Positions 1 to 7,509 of a DNA stretch of 52,313 nt are shown piece after piece. The number at the start of each line of letters is the position of its first letter. The first letter of the stretch is position 1. This stretch comes from Sedimenticola sp. (GTDB taxonomy: Bacteria; Pseudomonadota; Gammaproteobacteria; Chromatiales; Chromatiaceae): assembly GCA_027026755.1 (NCBI GenBank), contig JALVNE010000347.1:1-52313 (forward strand), written 5' to 3'. A program made the translations under genes and the position numbers. A model generated the notes under the pieces. It was given only the letters and a program-made list of their open reading frames with translations, made no database searches and was not told the origin of the DNA.

Positions 1-113
1 TTTCCGGTAACCGGGTCTTCCCCGCACAGGAAAGCGCGCCTGACGCAGCGGGAAACACAATGGTAATAGGGCGTATCGTCCAGGCTGATGAGGGCTTTTC
101 TGGGTTTTGGCAT
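1..113 (-). CDS. REP-associated tyrosine transposase (RAYT, Y1/IS200-like), 5' end only
   Basis: The first 37 codons of a gene that continues past the left edge. The reading frame opens [19 protein letters not shown] and continues with [18 protein letters not shown]. The segment [14 protein letters not shown] followed by D..TG is the usual N-terminal signature of the RAYT/Y1 transposase family, single-stranded DNA transposases thought to act on short palindromic REP sequences next to their gene. An AAGGA stretch lies just before the ATG. The catalytic HUH histidines and tyrosine are outside the window, so whether the gene is intact cannot be judged. The repeats at 167-294, immediately upstream of the start, fit the usual RAYT/REP arrangement. 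Confidence 0.8.
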   Translation of the reverse strand, partial: MPKPRKALISLDDTPYYHCVSRCVRRAFLCGEDPVTG

Positions 114-166
114 GGGAAATCCTTTTTCCTGTGGTTCTCCAAGTGTTCTCTATTCTGCCTGCGGAA

Positions 167-294
167 GGGAGGGGTGTCAATGGGTGGGTGTCCAAGTCCG
201 GCGAGTCCGGCGGGAGGGGTGTCAATGGGTGGGTGTCCAAGTCCGACGAAGTCCGACGGTGTCCAAGTCCGACAAGTCCGGATCCAAGTCCGGA
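167..294. repeat. Direct-repeat cluster upstream of the RAYT gene
   Basis: A perfect 34-bp direct repeat occurs at 167-200 and 212-245, each copy ending in GTGTCCAAGTCCG. It is followed to about 294 by shorter degenerate copies of GTCCAAGTCCG and AAGTCCGAC. It lies directly upstream of the transposase start, where RAYT-associated REP sequences are expected. The sequence differs from the GGGGTCGGAGTCAAAT element found at two other places in the window, so I do not link the two families. Confidence 0.7.
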
Positions 295-300
295 TGGGCA

Positions 301-334
301 TAAAAAAGCCCGCCGGAAAGAGGGCCGGCGGGCT
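301..334 (-). terminator. Rho-independent terminator
   Basis: Perfect 10-bp stem AGCCCGCCGG/CCGGCGGGCT (307-316 with 325-334) followed on the minus strand by TTTTTT. It would end the candidate sRNA and any read-through from pyrE. Confidence 0.88.
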
Positions 335-414
335 AAATCTGACAACAGTCAGGAGGAGTGAGAACATTCTGGATAACTTTACTTACCCACCAAGGTATTG
401 TTTCCAATGCCTTG
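301..414 (-). ncRNA. Candidate FNR-regulated small RNA
   Basis: Seen on the minus strand, in order: an FNR-type box (448-461), a TACACT -10-like hexamer (421-426), a 5' hairpin at 414-391 with stem CAAGG.ATTG/CAAT.CCTTG closed by a GAAA loop, a C-rich anti-Shine-Dalgarno stretch CTCCTCCT (358-351), a small CTGAC/GTCAG hairpin (352-339), then a strong GC-rich terminator with six U residues (334-301). No convincing reading frame lies between promoter and terminator. The layout of structured 5' end, C-rich seed and terminator is typical of Hfq-type trans-acting sRNAs. I recognise no named family. The alternative is that 335-506 is simply the untranslated 3' end of pyrE. Confidence 0.5.
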
Positions 415-420
415 AAACGT

Positions 421-461
421 AGTGTACTCCTTCCTCAGATGACCGTATTGATCTGGCTCAA
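421..461 (-). promoter_or_regulatory. FNR/ANR-type box and -10 (class II arrangement)
   Basis: The minus strand reads TTGAGCCAGATCAA at 461-448, nine of ten matches to TTGAT-N4-ATCAA. A TACACT hexamer at 426-421 puts the likely start near 413-414, so the box is centred about 41 bases upstream, the spacing of class II FNR-activated promoters. No gene other than the putative sRNA lies downstream on this strand before the terminator. Confidence 0.55.
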
Positions 462-506
462 ATAAATCATCATATTCTAATGAACAGGCCTGTCTTCTTC
501 GTCAAT

Positions 507-1148
507 TCACACGCCATATTGCTGCCGATAGGCTTTGACAGCAGCCAGTTGCGCGTCCGCGCCTCCCTTTTTCTCGAGATAGGTCACCAGATCCCCAAGT
601 TTCACGATGCTGGCCACGGGGATGCCATAATCCCGCTCCACTTCCTGGATGGCAGACAGCTCACCCTGTCCCTTTTCCTGGCGATCCAGGGCGATGACCA
701 CCCCCGCGGCCGTGGCCCCCTGCTGTTGGATGATATCCATGGATTCCCGCACCGAGGTGCCGGCGGAGATTACGTCGTCGATGATGAGTATCCGGCCTTC
801 CAGGGGATGGCCCACGATGACGCCGCCTTCGCCATGATCCTTGGCTTCCTTGCGGTTGAAGGCGTAGGCCACGTCTTTTCCGTGCTGGTCGTACAGGGCG
901 GCGGCGGTGACGGCGGCCAGGGGAATGCCCTTGTAGGCCGGTCCGTAGAGCACGTCGAACTCGATGCCGGCATCCATGATGGCTTGGGCATAGTACCTGC
1001 CCAGCCTAGCCAGGGCGGCGCCGGTGTTGAACAGGCCGGCGTTGAAGAAATAGGGGCTGAGACGGCCTGATTTCAGGGTGAACTCGCCAAAGCGCAGTAC
1101 GCCCACGTCCAGGGAAAAGTCGAGAAATTCTTTCTTGTAGTCCTGCAT
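507..1148 (-). CDS. pyrE: Orotate phosphoribosyltransferase
   Basis: Converts orotate and PRPP to orotidine 5'-phosphate, the fifth step of UMP synthesis, in the cytosol. The product is 213 residues, the usual length for enterobacterial-type PyrE. The PRPP-binding motif [13 protein letters not shown] lies around residues 115-130, and the N-terminal [16 protein letters not shown] and [11 protein letters not shown] segments are typical. I chose the ATG at 1148, preceded by AGAGG, over the frame opening at 1256, which would run into the divergent exonuclease gene. It is transcribed away from xth with 58 bp between the starts; in P. aeruginosa too pyrE is apart from pyrB. Confidence 0.96.
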   Translation of the reverse strand: MQDYKKEFLDFSLDVGVLRFGEFTLKSGRLSPYFFNAGLFNTGAALARLGRYYAQAIMDAGIEFDVLYGPAYKGIPLAAVTAAALYDQHGKDVAYAFNRKEAKDHGEGGVIVGHPLEGRILIIDDVISAGTSVRESMDIIQQQGATAAGVVIALDRQEKGQGELSAIQEVERDYGIPVASIVKLGDLVTYLEKKGGADAQLAAVKAYRQQYGV

Positions 1149-1206
1149 GATGGCCTCTGGGTCGGAAAATGATGGAGGCATGGTATCAGGAGTATAATCC
1201 GGGGTC

Positions 1207-1986
1207 ATGCGCGTCATCACCATCAATGTAAACGGCATCCGCGCCGCCGCCCGCAAGGGCTTTTTTCACTGGCTGCGGCGGCAGAAGGCCGATGTGGTCT
1301 GCCTGCAGGAACTCAAGGCCCAGGCGGACCAGATCACCGACCGCCAGTTCTGGCCGCCCAGTTTTCACTGTTTCTACCATCCTGCCGAGCGCAAGGGCTA
1401 CAGCGGCGTGGGCATCTATTGCCGCCAGGAGCCGGACGCGGTGGTGGAAGGCATAGGCTGGGACTGGTTCGACGCGGAGGGCCGCTGGATCGAGGCAAGA
1501 TACCGAAATTTGAGTATTGTTTCCCTGTACATGCCTTCCGGCTCCCACAGCGAGGAGCGCCAGGCCATCAAGTTCAGGGTCATGGAAAAGTTGTTGCCTT
1601 ACCTGGTGGAGCTGCGCCAAAGCGGCCGGGAATACATCATCTGCGGCGACTGGAACATCGCCCACAAGGCCATAGACCTGAAGAACTGGCGTTCCAACCA
1701 GAAGAACTCGGGGTTTCTGCCGGAGGAGCGGGCCTGGATGGATGAACTCTTTGGTCCTGCAGGCTTCGTGGATGCCTTCCGCGTGGTGAACCAGGAGCCG
1801 GACCAGTACACCTGGTGGTCCAACCGGGGGCGGGCCTGGGAGAAGAACGTGGGCTGGCGCATCGACTACCAGGTGATCACGCCGGGACTGAAAGATAAAG
1901 TGCTGGGGGCTTCCATTTATACACGCAAGCGCTTCTCCGATCATGCGCCGCTGATCATGGACTACGACATCGAGGTGGACGCTTGA
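1207..1986 (+). CDS. xth: Exodeoxyribonuclease III family AP endonuclease
   Basis: A 259-residue member of the endonuclease/exonuclease/phosphatase family. ExoIII enzymes cut DNA 5' of abasic sites and trim 3' ends in base-excision repair. The start [17 protein letters not shown], the metal-binding glutamate in [10 protein letters not shown] (about residue 35), [12 protein letters not shown] (about 147-158) and the C-terminal [11 protein letters not shown] carry the expected catalytic residues. It is divergent from pyrE, an arrangement also familiar in pseudomonads. Its stop overlaps the start of the next gene, suggesting translational coupling. Confidence 0.94.
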   Translation: MRVITINVNGIRAAARKGFFHWLRRQKADVVCLQELKAQADQITDRQFWPPSFHCFYHPAERKGYSGVGIYCRQEPDAVVEGIGWDWFDAEGRWIEARYRNLSIVSLYMPSGSHSEERQAIKFRVMEKLLPYLVELRQSGREYIICGDWNIAHKAIDLKNWRSNQKNSGFLPEERAWMDELFGPAGFVDAFRVVNQEPDQYTWWSNRGRAWEKNVGWRIDYQVITPGLKDKVLGASIYTRKRFSDHAPLIMDYDIEVDA

Positions 1987-3308
1987 GCCGCGTGGAGCCC
2001 AAACACGGTTGGGCCGAATCCTTCCTGGTCTATCGCCATCCAAGGGTCGTGGCCATGCTGTTCCTGGGCTTCGCCGCCGGGTTGCCCATCCTGCTGGTGT
2101 TCGGCACTTTGTCCGCCTGGCTGCGGGTGGAAGGCGTGGACAAGACCACCATTGGTTTCGTCAGCTGGGTGGCTCTGGCCTATGGGCTGAAGTTCTTCTG
2201 GTCGCCACTCATCGACCGGGCGCCTCTGCCGGTGCTGACCCGGGTACTGGGGCAGCGCCGGAGCTGGATGCTGCTGGCCCAGCTTGGGGTCATCTATGGC
2301 CTGGTGAGCATGGCTTCCACCGATCCCGTGAGGCACTTGGAGCTTACGGTGTTGTTTGCGGTGATCACGGCCTTTTCCTCCGCCACCCAGGATATCACCA
2401 TCGATGCCTGGCGCATCGAAGCCATAGGCGAGGATTATCAGGGCGCCATGGCCGGGGCCTACCAGCTGGGTTACCGCCTGGGCATGATCGTGGCGGGAGG
2501 CGGCGCCTTCAGCCTGGCGCATTTCTATTCCTGGCCCGTGGCCTATTTGTTCATGGCGGGCTTCATGCTCATTGGTCCCCTGATGGTGATGCTCATTGCC
2601 GAACCGCAACACCCGGCGCTGCCGGACGAGGGAAGCCACCGGGAACTGCCTGCCCTGCTGCGACTGAAACGCTGGTTCGTGGGCGCAGTGGTGGACCCAT
2701 TCCGCGAGTTTTTCGTGCGGGAAGGGCCTTTTGCCGTGGTGATTCTCGTATTCATCATGGTGTACCGCATCAGCGATATCACCCTGGGGGTGATGGCCAA
2801 TCCTTTCTACATCGACATGGGCTACTCGGAGCTGGAAATCGGCCTGGTGACCAAGACCGTGGGGCCCTTCGTGACCATTGCCGGTGCCCTGGTGGGAGGG
2901 GTGCTGGTGATGCATTTCGGCAGGATGCGCATGTTGCTGGCGGGGGCCGTGCTGGTGGTGCTCACCAATTTGCTGTTTGCCTGGCTGGCCACCCAGGAGG
3001 CGAAGCTGCTGTGGCTGATCCTGGTGGTGGGGGCGGACAACCTGGCGGCAGGCATTGCCACCACGACTTTCGTGGCCTACCTGTCCGCCCTGACCAACAA
3101 GGCTTATACCGCCACCCAGTATGCCCTGTTCAGCTCCATCATGCTGCTGCTGGCCAAGTTCTTTGCGGGCTTTTCCGGGATGGTGGTTGACAATACCAGC
3201 TATCCTTTCTTCTTTGCCTATGCGGCGGCCCTGGGGATTCCTTCGATTCTGCTGATCCTGGTGCTGATGAAGCATGAGCAGCGCATGCAGGCGCAGGTGG
3301 CCCCATGA
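1983..3308 (+). CDS. Major facilitator superfamily permease, AmpG-like
   Basis: A 441-residue inner-membrane protein with about 12 hydrophobic segments. AmpG permeases import anhydromuropeptides for cell-wall recycling. Support comes from the N-terminal LGFAAGLPILLVFGTLSAWL, the FFWSPLIDR loop and SSATQDITIDAWRIE, all characteristic of the AmpG branch. The start is unusual: TTG at 1983, overlapping the xth stop, or GTG at 1992; no ATG is close. The stop overlaps the next start as ATGA. Substrate is not proven by sequence, so I leave the symbol open. Confidence 0.85.
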   Translation: MSRVEPKHGWAESFLVYRHPRVVAMLFLGFAAGLPILLVFGTLSAWLRVEGVDKTTIGFVSWVALAYGLKFFWSPLIDRAPLPVLTRVLGQRRSWMLLAQLGVIYGLVSMASTDPVRHLELTVLFAVITAFSSATQDITIDAWRIEAIGEDYQGAMAGAYQLGYRLGMIVAGGGAFSLAHFYSWPVAYLFMAGFMLIGPLMVMLIAEPQHPALPDEGSHRELPALLRLKRWFVGAVVDPFREFFVREGPFAVVILVFIMVYRISDITLGVMANPFYIDMGYSELEIGLVTKTVGPFVTIAGALVGGVLVMHFGRMRMLLAGAVLVVLTNLLFAWLATQEAKLLWLILVVGADNLAAGIATTTFVAYLSALTNKAYTATQYALFSSIMLLLAKFFAGFSGMVVDNTSYPFFFAYAAALGIPSILLILVLMKHEQRMQAQVAP

Positions 3309-3991
3309 CGCCGGATCTGCTGGGCGCCTTCGTTGTCGGTCTGTTGGGCGGCGTGCATTGCCTGGGCATGTGCGGCGGCATCGTCGGCGCCCTCACCCTG
3401 GGATTGCCGAAACAGGATGCCGCCAGCGCTGGATTCTGGCTGTTGCAGCTGGCCTACAATCTGGGGCGGCTCATCAGTTACATGCTTGCCGGCATGCTGG
3501 CCGGCGGCCTGGGGCTGCTCCTGGCCCGGGCGGGCCCCCTGCATGCCACCCAGCAGCTGCTCAGCATCATGGCCGGGCTGTTCATGATCATGATGGGACT
3601 GTATCTCGGGGGTTGGTGGATGGGACTGGCCCGGGTGGAGAAGGCCGGGGCCCTGGTATGGAAGCGCATCGAGCCCCTGGGACGAAAACTGCTGCCCGTG
3701 CGTTCGCCGCTACAGGCCCTGTTGCTGGGCATGGTGTGGGGCTGGCTGCCCTGCGGGCTGGTGTACAGTGTACTGATCTGGTCCCTGTCGGCCGGGGGCA
3801 TGTTTTCCGGGGCGTGGCTCATGGCCGCCTTTGGTCTGGGCACCCTGCCCAATCTGCTGCTCATGGGCGCCGCAGCGGGCTGGATGGGCAGCCTGCTGCG
3901 CAAGCCCCTGGCGCGCAGCATCACCGGGGGACTGGTGATCGTCTTCGGCCTGATGATGCTGTTACAGCTGCGCCCTGTTGTCAGCGGGTGA
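3305..3991 (+). CDS. TauE/SafE-UreH-type integral membrane protein
   Basis: A 228-residue protein with about six membrane segments, of the DsbD-like/UreH family often labelled sulfite exporter TauE/SafE. The N-terminal HCLGMCGGIVGALTLG, with its two cysteines and histidine, and the mid-protein GMVWGWLPCGLVYSVL are hallmarks. Relatives are linked to metal handling and cytochrome oxidase maturation as well as sulfur anion export, so the role is undetermined. The start overlaps the preceding permease by 4 bp. The last 11 bp overlap the convergent DUF4426 gene. Confidence 0.85.
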   Translation: MTPDLLGAFVVGLLGGVHCLGMCGGIVGALTLGLPKQDAASAGFWLLQLAYNLGRLISYMLAGMLAGGLGLLLARAGPLHATQQLLSIMAGLFMIMMGLYLGGWWMGLARVEKAGALVWKRIEPLGRKLLPVRSPLQALLLGMVWGWLPCGLVYSVLIWSLSAGGMFSGAWLMAAFGLGTLPNLLLMGAAAGWMGSLLRKPLARSITGGLVIVFGLMMLLQLRPVVSG

Positions 3992-4427
3992 AGAACTGCT
4001 GTTTCAATGAGGCATGCAGGGTCTTGTTATCGCCACTGGGCACGGCTTCGATGCTGATGGTCGCCGTCTCCTGGTTTTCCACCAGGAACTCGCCAATGTA
4101 ATACACGGCATTTTGTTCCTTGATTTCCCGCACCGGGATGGTTCTGATCTGCCCCCGCAAGTTCTTGGCAGTGACCTTCACCTTGGCCGTCACGGGCGTG
4201 CCCGTGGTGCCCGGCACATCCTTGATGATGCTGATGTTGATGATGGCCCGGTTGGGGCTGCGCCGGATGTTGTAGCGGCTGGCCATCTCGGGAGACAGTT
4301 CGTTGCTGAGAAAGGCGTTGTGGTGAATGGTATAGCCGTCCGCCTTGGTACTGTTTTCCGCCGTGGCGAAGTTGCTTGCCAGCAGCAGGGCCACAAGGGA
4401 AAGAAAGATCAGTTTCATGCTTCGCAT
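3981..4427 (-). CDS. DUF4426 family exported protein
   Basis: A 148-residue protein with a clear signal peptide (MRSMKLIFLSLVALLLASNFATA, residues 1-23) and a beta-rich body carrying YTIHHNAFLSNELSPEMA, ISIIKD and NAVYYIGEFLVE as seen in DUF4426 proteins. The function is unknown; the protein is probably periplasmic. GAGGAGA six bases before the ATG supports the first start. A second ATG lies three codons in. It is convergent with, and overlaps by 11 bp, the upstream membrane protein. Confidence 0.85.
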   Translation of the reverse strand: MRSMKLIFLSLVALLLASNFATAENSTKADGYTIHHNAFLSNELSPEMASRYNIRRSPNRAIINISIIKDVPGTTGTPVTAKVKVTAKNLRGQIRTIPVREIKEQNAVYYIGEFLVENQETATISIEAVPSGDNKTLHASLKQQFFTR

Positions 4428-4516
4428 GGTGTTCTCCTCGAATTCTGGTTCTTACTGTTATGACCGGCAGATTGGAAAAAATCTTGCCGGGAGTTTTTGC
4501 ACTTGCATCTGTACAC

Positions 4517-4540
4517 AGTATAGAACACCCCTGGTGTTCT
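4517..4540. promoter_or_regulatory. Palindrome beside a -10 upstream of the DUF4426 gene
   Basis: An 8-bp inverted repeat AGAACACC/GGTGTTCT (4522-4529 and 4533-4540, 3-base spacer) abuts a minus-strand TATACT hexamer (4522-4517) in the only gap before the DUF4426 gene. It could be an operator or a weak terminator of the upstream GTPase gene. There is no U-run, which favours an operator. Confidence 0.35.
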
Positions 4541-4566
4541 GCCCGGGGAGTGGAAAGCCGGAAAAA

Positions 4567-6540
4567 TCAGGCGGTCTTCTTGATGGCCTGGTCTTCAGCT
4601 GCCCCGTCCTTGTCCTGCGCGGTGGAAGCCAGGGGGCTTTCCAGGGCGGCGATGGCCTTCTGCAGGGTGCCCAGCTGGATTTTCTGCTGTGCGGTGTCCT
4701 CCTTGAGCGCCCGCAGACGCTGGCGCACGGTGGTGCGGGAGCGGCCCGTGAGCTTGAGATCCGACAGCTGCTGGGACAGTACGGCGCGGTGCTCATGCAC
4801 CTGGGCGGTGAGCGGGTCCAGGGCCGTTTCCAGCCAGTCCTTTGCTTCGTTGTGAGCATTGCGGAAGGTGAGTTCCACGCGCCGTACCACGGTCTGGAAA
4901 TAGCGCTTGATGGCGAAATGTTTTTCCGTAAGGGTGGTGCGGGGACTCTTGCGGAAGATTTCCGCTTCCTGGTAGATGAGGTTGAGTTCCACCTGGTGGC
5001 TGATCAGTGACAGCATGCGGGGATCACCCAGATTCATGCCATGGCGGGTCTGGAAGCGGCGGTAGATGGTGCGGATCAGACGGCGCATCTCCTGTGACTG
5101 GTTGGAAGCGATTTCCATCTGGTTGTTGATGTCGTCGAACAGTTCGCGCATGGCTTCTTTCAGGCCGACGGTGGTCCAGGCACCGGACATGTGTTTTTTG
5201 GCCTTGTCGATGATGTGGTGCAGGGTCTGGGGCGACAGGGCGTCCAGCAGTATCTTGCCATGGGTGGTGAAGTCCGCCCGGGACTGCTTGTAGGCATTGA
5301 TGCTGGCCTGGTAGCGGGCCTTGTCCGCCTGGGCCTGCTTGAGCAGCTTGTCGATGGCGGCCTCGCTCTTGGTACTCAGATCCTTGAGTTCTTCAGCCTG
5401 CTTCTTCATGCGTTTCAGGCGTGATGCCACCAGGGTCTTGATGTTTTCCAGGGCGTTGCGCACCAGTTCGGTGGACTGTTCCACGATGAGCGCCTGGCGT
5501 TTTTGCACCAGAGTCTCTGCCAGGTGTTTCTCCAGTTCGGGAATGCCTGATCGCTTCTCCAGGGCCTCGTCCTTCCTGATCCGCCCCAGCAATCCCTTGT
5601 GCGCGGACACGGCAAAGATCTGCTTGTGCTTCACCTCGAGGATCTGCGCCACTTCCATGCGCTGGCGCTCGATGCTGTGATTGATTTCCTCCTCGCTGCG
5701 CAGCTCGTCCCACAGGGTATCGGTCTTGTTCAGCACCACGATGGCGCCCAGCTTCTTGCGGGTGCCAGGTTGCTGTATGAGTTGCTCCCACATGTCCAGG
5801 TCGGACTTGGTGACCCCGGTGTCCGCGCCCAGGACGAACAGCCGCGCCTGGGCATTGGGCAGTATTTCGTAAGTGAGTTCCGGCTCGGCGCTCACGGCAT
5901 TGAGGCCGGGGGTGTCCAGTATGCGCAGCCCCTGGGCAAGCAGAGGATGGCGGTAGTTCAGGTGAGCCAGGCGCCAGGCGGGAATGGATACCAGCCGTTC
6001 CAGGTCGTCCTGCGTCTCGCTGAGGCTTTCCAGCCCCATCTGTACGGCCGTGTCCCGCGGCACCATCTTGTTCTCCTTGATCTTCAACAGCTTGTTGTAC
6101 ATGTCCTCGCTGTCGTTGATGTTCAGGGGAATGTGTTTCCATCTTTCCGGCTGGGACTGCAGGTCATAGAGGCTGGTTTCCTCCAGACGGGTTTCTATGG
6201 GCAGCAGGCGCAGATAGGGTTCTTCCTGGCTGTCCTGGAAGATTTCCGTGGGGCACATGGTGGTGCGGCCGGCATCCGTGGGCAGCAGGCGGAAGGCATG
6301 ATCGCCAAAGAACAGGGCATTGATGAGTTCGGTCTTGCCCCGTGAAAATTCACCGACGATGGCGACGGTGACGTAGTCCTGGCGCAGGGTGATACTGGCA
6401 TGCTGGATGGCCTGCTGAGCCTGAGAGGTGAACAGCCCCTGCTGCTTGAGCCAGCCTTCCAGTTGTTCCATGGTGTGCAGTTGCCGCATTTTCCAGCGGG
6501 AAAACCCCTGCAACCGGTCTTCGAGTTCTCCTGTCCTCAT
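4567..6540 (-). CDS. Dynamin-like large GTPase
   Basis: A 657-residue protein with an N-terminal GTPase domain: G1 GEFSRGKTE (about 63-71), a G2 threonine in AGRTTMCPTE, G3 DTPGLNA (about 215) and G4 NKTD (about 271). The rest is long charged helix, with likely coiled coil around 365-410 and near the C terminus, as in bacterial dynamin-family proteins that remodel membranes or respond to envelope stress. No transmembrane segment or partner GTPase gene is visible next to it, unlike paired bacterial dynamins. The ATG at 6540 has only a distant AGGGGAG; M17 and M22 are alternative starts. A sigma70-like promoter lies upstream. The exact cellular task is unknown. Confidence 0.88.
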   Translation of the reverse strand: MRTGELEDRLQGFSRWKMRQLHTMEQLEGWLKQQGLFTSQAQQAIQHASITLRQDYVTVAIVGEFSRGKTELINALFFGDHAFRLLPTDAGRTTMCPTEIFQDSQEEPYLRLLPIETRLEETSLYDLQSQPERWKHIPLNINDSEDMYNKLLKIKENKMVPRDTAVQMGLESLSETQDDLERLVSIPAWRLAHLNYRHPLLAQGLRILDTPGLNAVSAEPELTYEILPNAQARLFVLGADTGVTKSDLDMWEQLIQQPGTRKKLGAIVVLNKTDTLWDELRSEEEINHSIERQRMEVAQILEVKHKQIFAVSAHKGLLGRIRKDEALEKRSGIPELEKHLAETLVQKRQALIVEQSTELVRNALENIKTLVASRLKRMKKQAEELKDLSTKSEAAIDKLLKQAQADKARYQASINAYKQSRADFTTHGKILLDALSPQTLHHIIDKAKKHMSGAWTTVGLKEAMRELFDDINNQMEIASNQSQEMRRLIRTIYRRFQTRHGMNLGDPRMLSLISHQVELNLIYQEAEIFRKSPRTTLTEKHFAIKRYFQTVVRRVELTFRNAHNEAKDWLETALDPLTAQVHEHRAVLSQQLSDLKLTGRSRTTVRQRLRALKEDTAQQKIQLGTLQKAIAALESPLASTAQDKDGAAEDQAIKKTA

Positions 6541-6612
6541 GACTTTGATTTGCCGCTCCCCTGTGCCAATTCACTATTAACCCGGCGACCAAATATATCG
6601 TCAGGTTAATGC

Positions 6613-6642
6613 AATATACTCCTCTGCATGGGGATTTATCAA
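6613..6642 (-). promoter_or_regulatory. Sigma70-type promoter for the dynamin-like gene
   Basis: Minus strand TTGATA (6642-6637) and TATATT (6618-6613) separated by 18 bases, about 75 bases before the ATG. The match to consensus is good. No experimental start is known. Confidence 0.5.
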
Positions 6643-6652
6643 CAGCAAAGCC

Positions 6653-6937
6653 TCAGCCAAGACCGTCGGGAAGCCTTGAAAGCCCTTTCACGCGGATGCG
6701 CTTGTTACGACTGGCATGGCCGGTTTCCACCTGAATCCGTGATTTGGGGACCCTGAGCAGTTTCGACAGATAACGCACCAGATGCTCGTTGGCCTTGCCG
6801 TCCACCGGCGCTGCCTTGATGCGCAATTTGCGGCAGTCCTCCATGATCTCGCCAAAACCGTCCTTGCCGGAGCGGGGTTGCACCCTGATGAACAGCAGCA
6901 AATCATCGCCGTCGTTTCTGTACCATTGCCTGCTCAT
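6653..6937 (-). CDS. yggU: DUF167 family protein YggU
   Basis: A 94-residue small cytosolic protein of the DUF167/YggU family, whose biochemical function is unknown. The core LFIRVQPRSGKDGFGE, RIKAAPVDGKANEHLVRYLSK and GHASRNKRIRV match the family well. I start it at the ATG of 6937, which overlaps the yggT stop as ATGA; the open frame further upstream is only a shadow of yggT and proC. It is the last gene of the yggS-proC-yggT-yggU unit. Confidence 0.92.
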   Translation of the reverse strand: MSRQWYRNDGDDLLLFIRVQPRSGKDGFGEIMEDCRKLRIKAAPVDGKANEHLVRYLSKLLRVPKSRIQVETGHASRNKRIRVKGLSRLPDGLG

Positions 6938-7509
6938 GGAAGTAGTGCGGCAACCAGCTGCTGCAGCGGGGGAATGAGCAGCATTTTCAGCAGGATGAGG
7001 CCGATGATGGCGACCATGGGCGACAGATCCAGGCCCCCCACGGGAGGGATGAGTCTCTGTATCGGGCGCAGTATGGGGGCGGTAAAGCTGTACAGCAGGG
7101 ATGCTGCGGGGTTGTAGCTGCCCGGGTCCACCCAACTGAGGATGGCCTGGATGATGATGGCATAGAGAAAGATGTTTATGCTCAGTTCGATCAGGCCGGG
7201 AATGGCGCCCAGAATGGCCAGCCCTGGCATGAAAGCGCCGGACAGAGCAGTAACGATGAGCAGTTCCAGGGCCTTCAGGGCCCAGGCCAGCACCAGTGCC
7301 GCGATGTCCATGCCGGCGACCCCGGGGATCACGCGGCGCAGGGGAATGAGTACGGGTGAAGTGACTCTGACGATGAACTGGGACAGGGGGTTGTAGAAAT
7401 CCGAGCGCGTGAGCTGCAGGAAGAAGCGCAACAGTACCACCAGGATGTAGGCCTCGAACAGCACCTGGACGAGAAATACCAGCGGATTGGTCAGGTAGCC
7501 GCTGCCCAT
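6934..7509 (-). CDS. yggT: YggT family integral membrane protein
   Basis: A 191-residue inner-membrane protein with two YggT repeats, each with hydrophobic helices followed by a conserved loop: YNPLSQFIVRVTSPVLIPLRRVIP (about 40-63) and YNPAASLLYSFTAPILRPIQRLIPP (about 130-155). YggT proteins have been linked to osmotic stress and membrane-protein assembly; the role is not settled. ATG at 7509 overlaps the proC stop as TGATG; a GTG one codon earlier is possible. Translational coupling on both sides indicates one operon. Confidence 0.92.
   Translation of the reverse strand: MGSGYLTNPLVFLVQVLFEAYILVVLLRFFLQLTRSDFYNPLSQFIVRVTSPVLIPLRRVIPGVAGMDIAALVLAWALKALELLIVTALSGAFMPGLAILGAIPGLIELSINIFLYAIIIQAILSWVDPGSYNPAASLLYSFTAPILRPIQRLIPPVGGLDLSPMVAIIGLILLKMLLIPPLQQLVAALLP

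Noticed and set aside
60-422. Plus-strand open frames at the left end (120, 84 and 71 codons)
   Set aside because: They run through the direct repeats and the terminator, and overlap the transposase start on the other strand.
1962-3275. 437-codon minus-strand frame opposite the AmpG-like gene
   Set aside because: Histidine/glutamine-rich shadow of a GC-rich membrane-protein gene, with no family signature.
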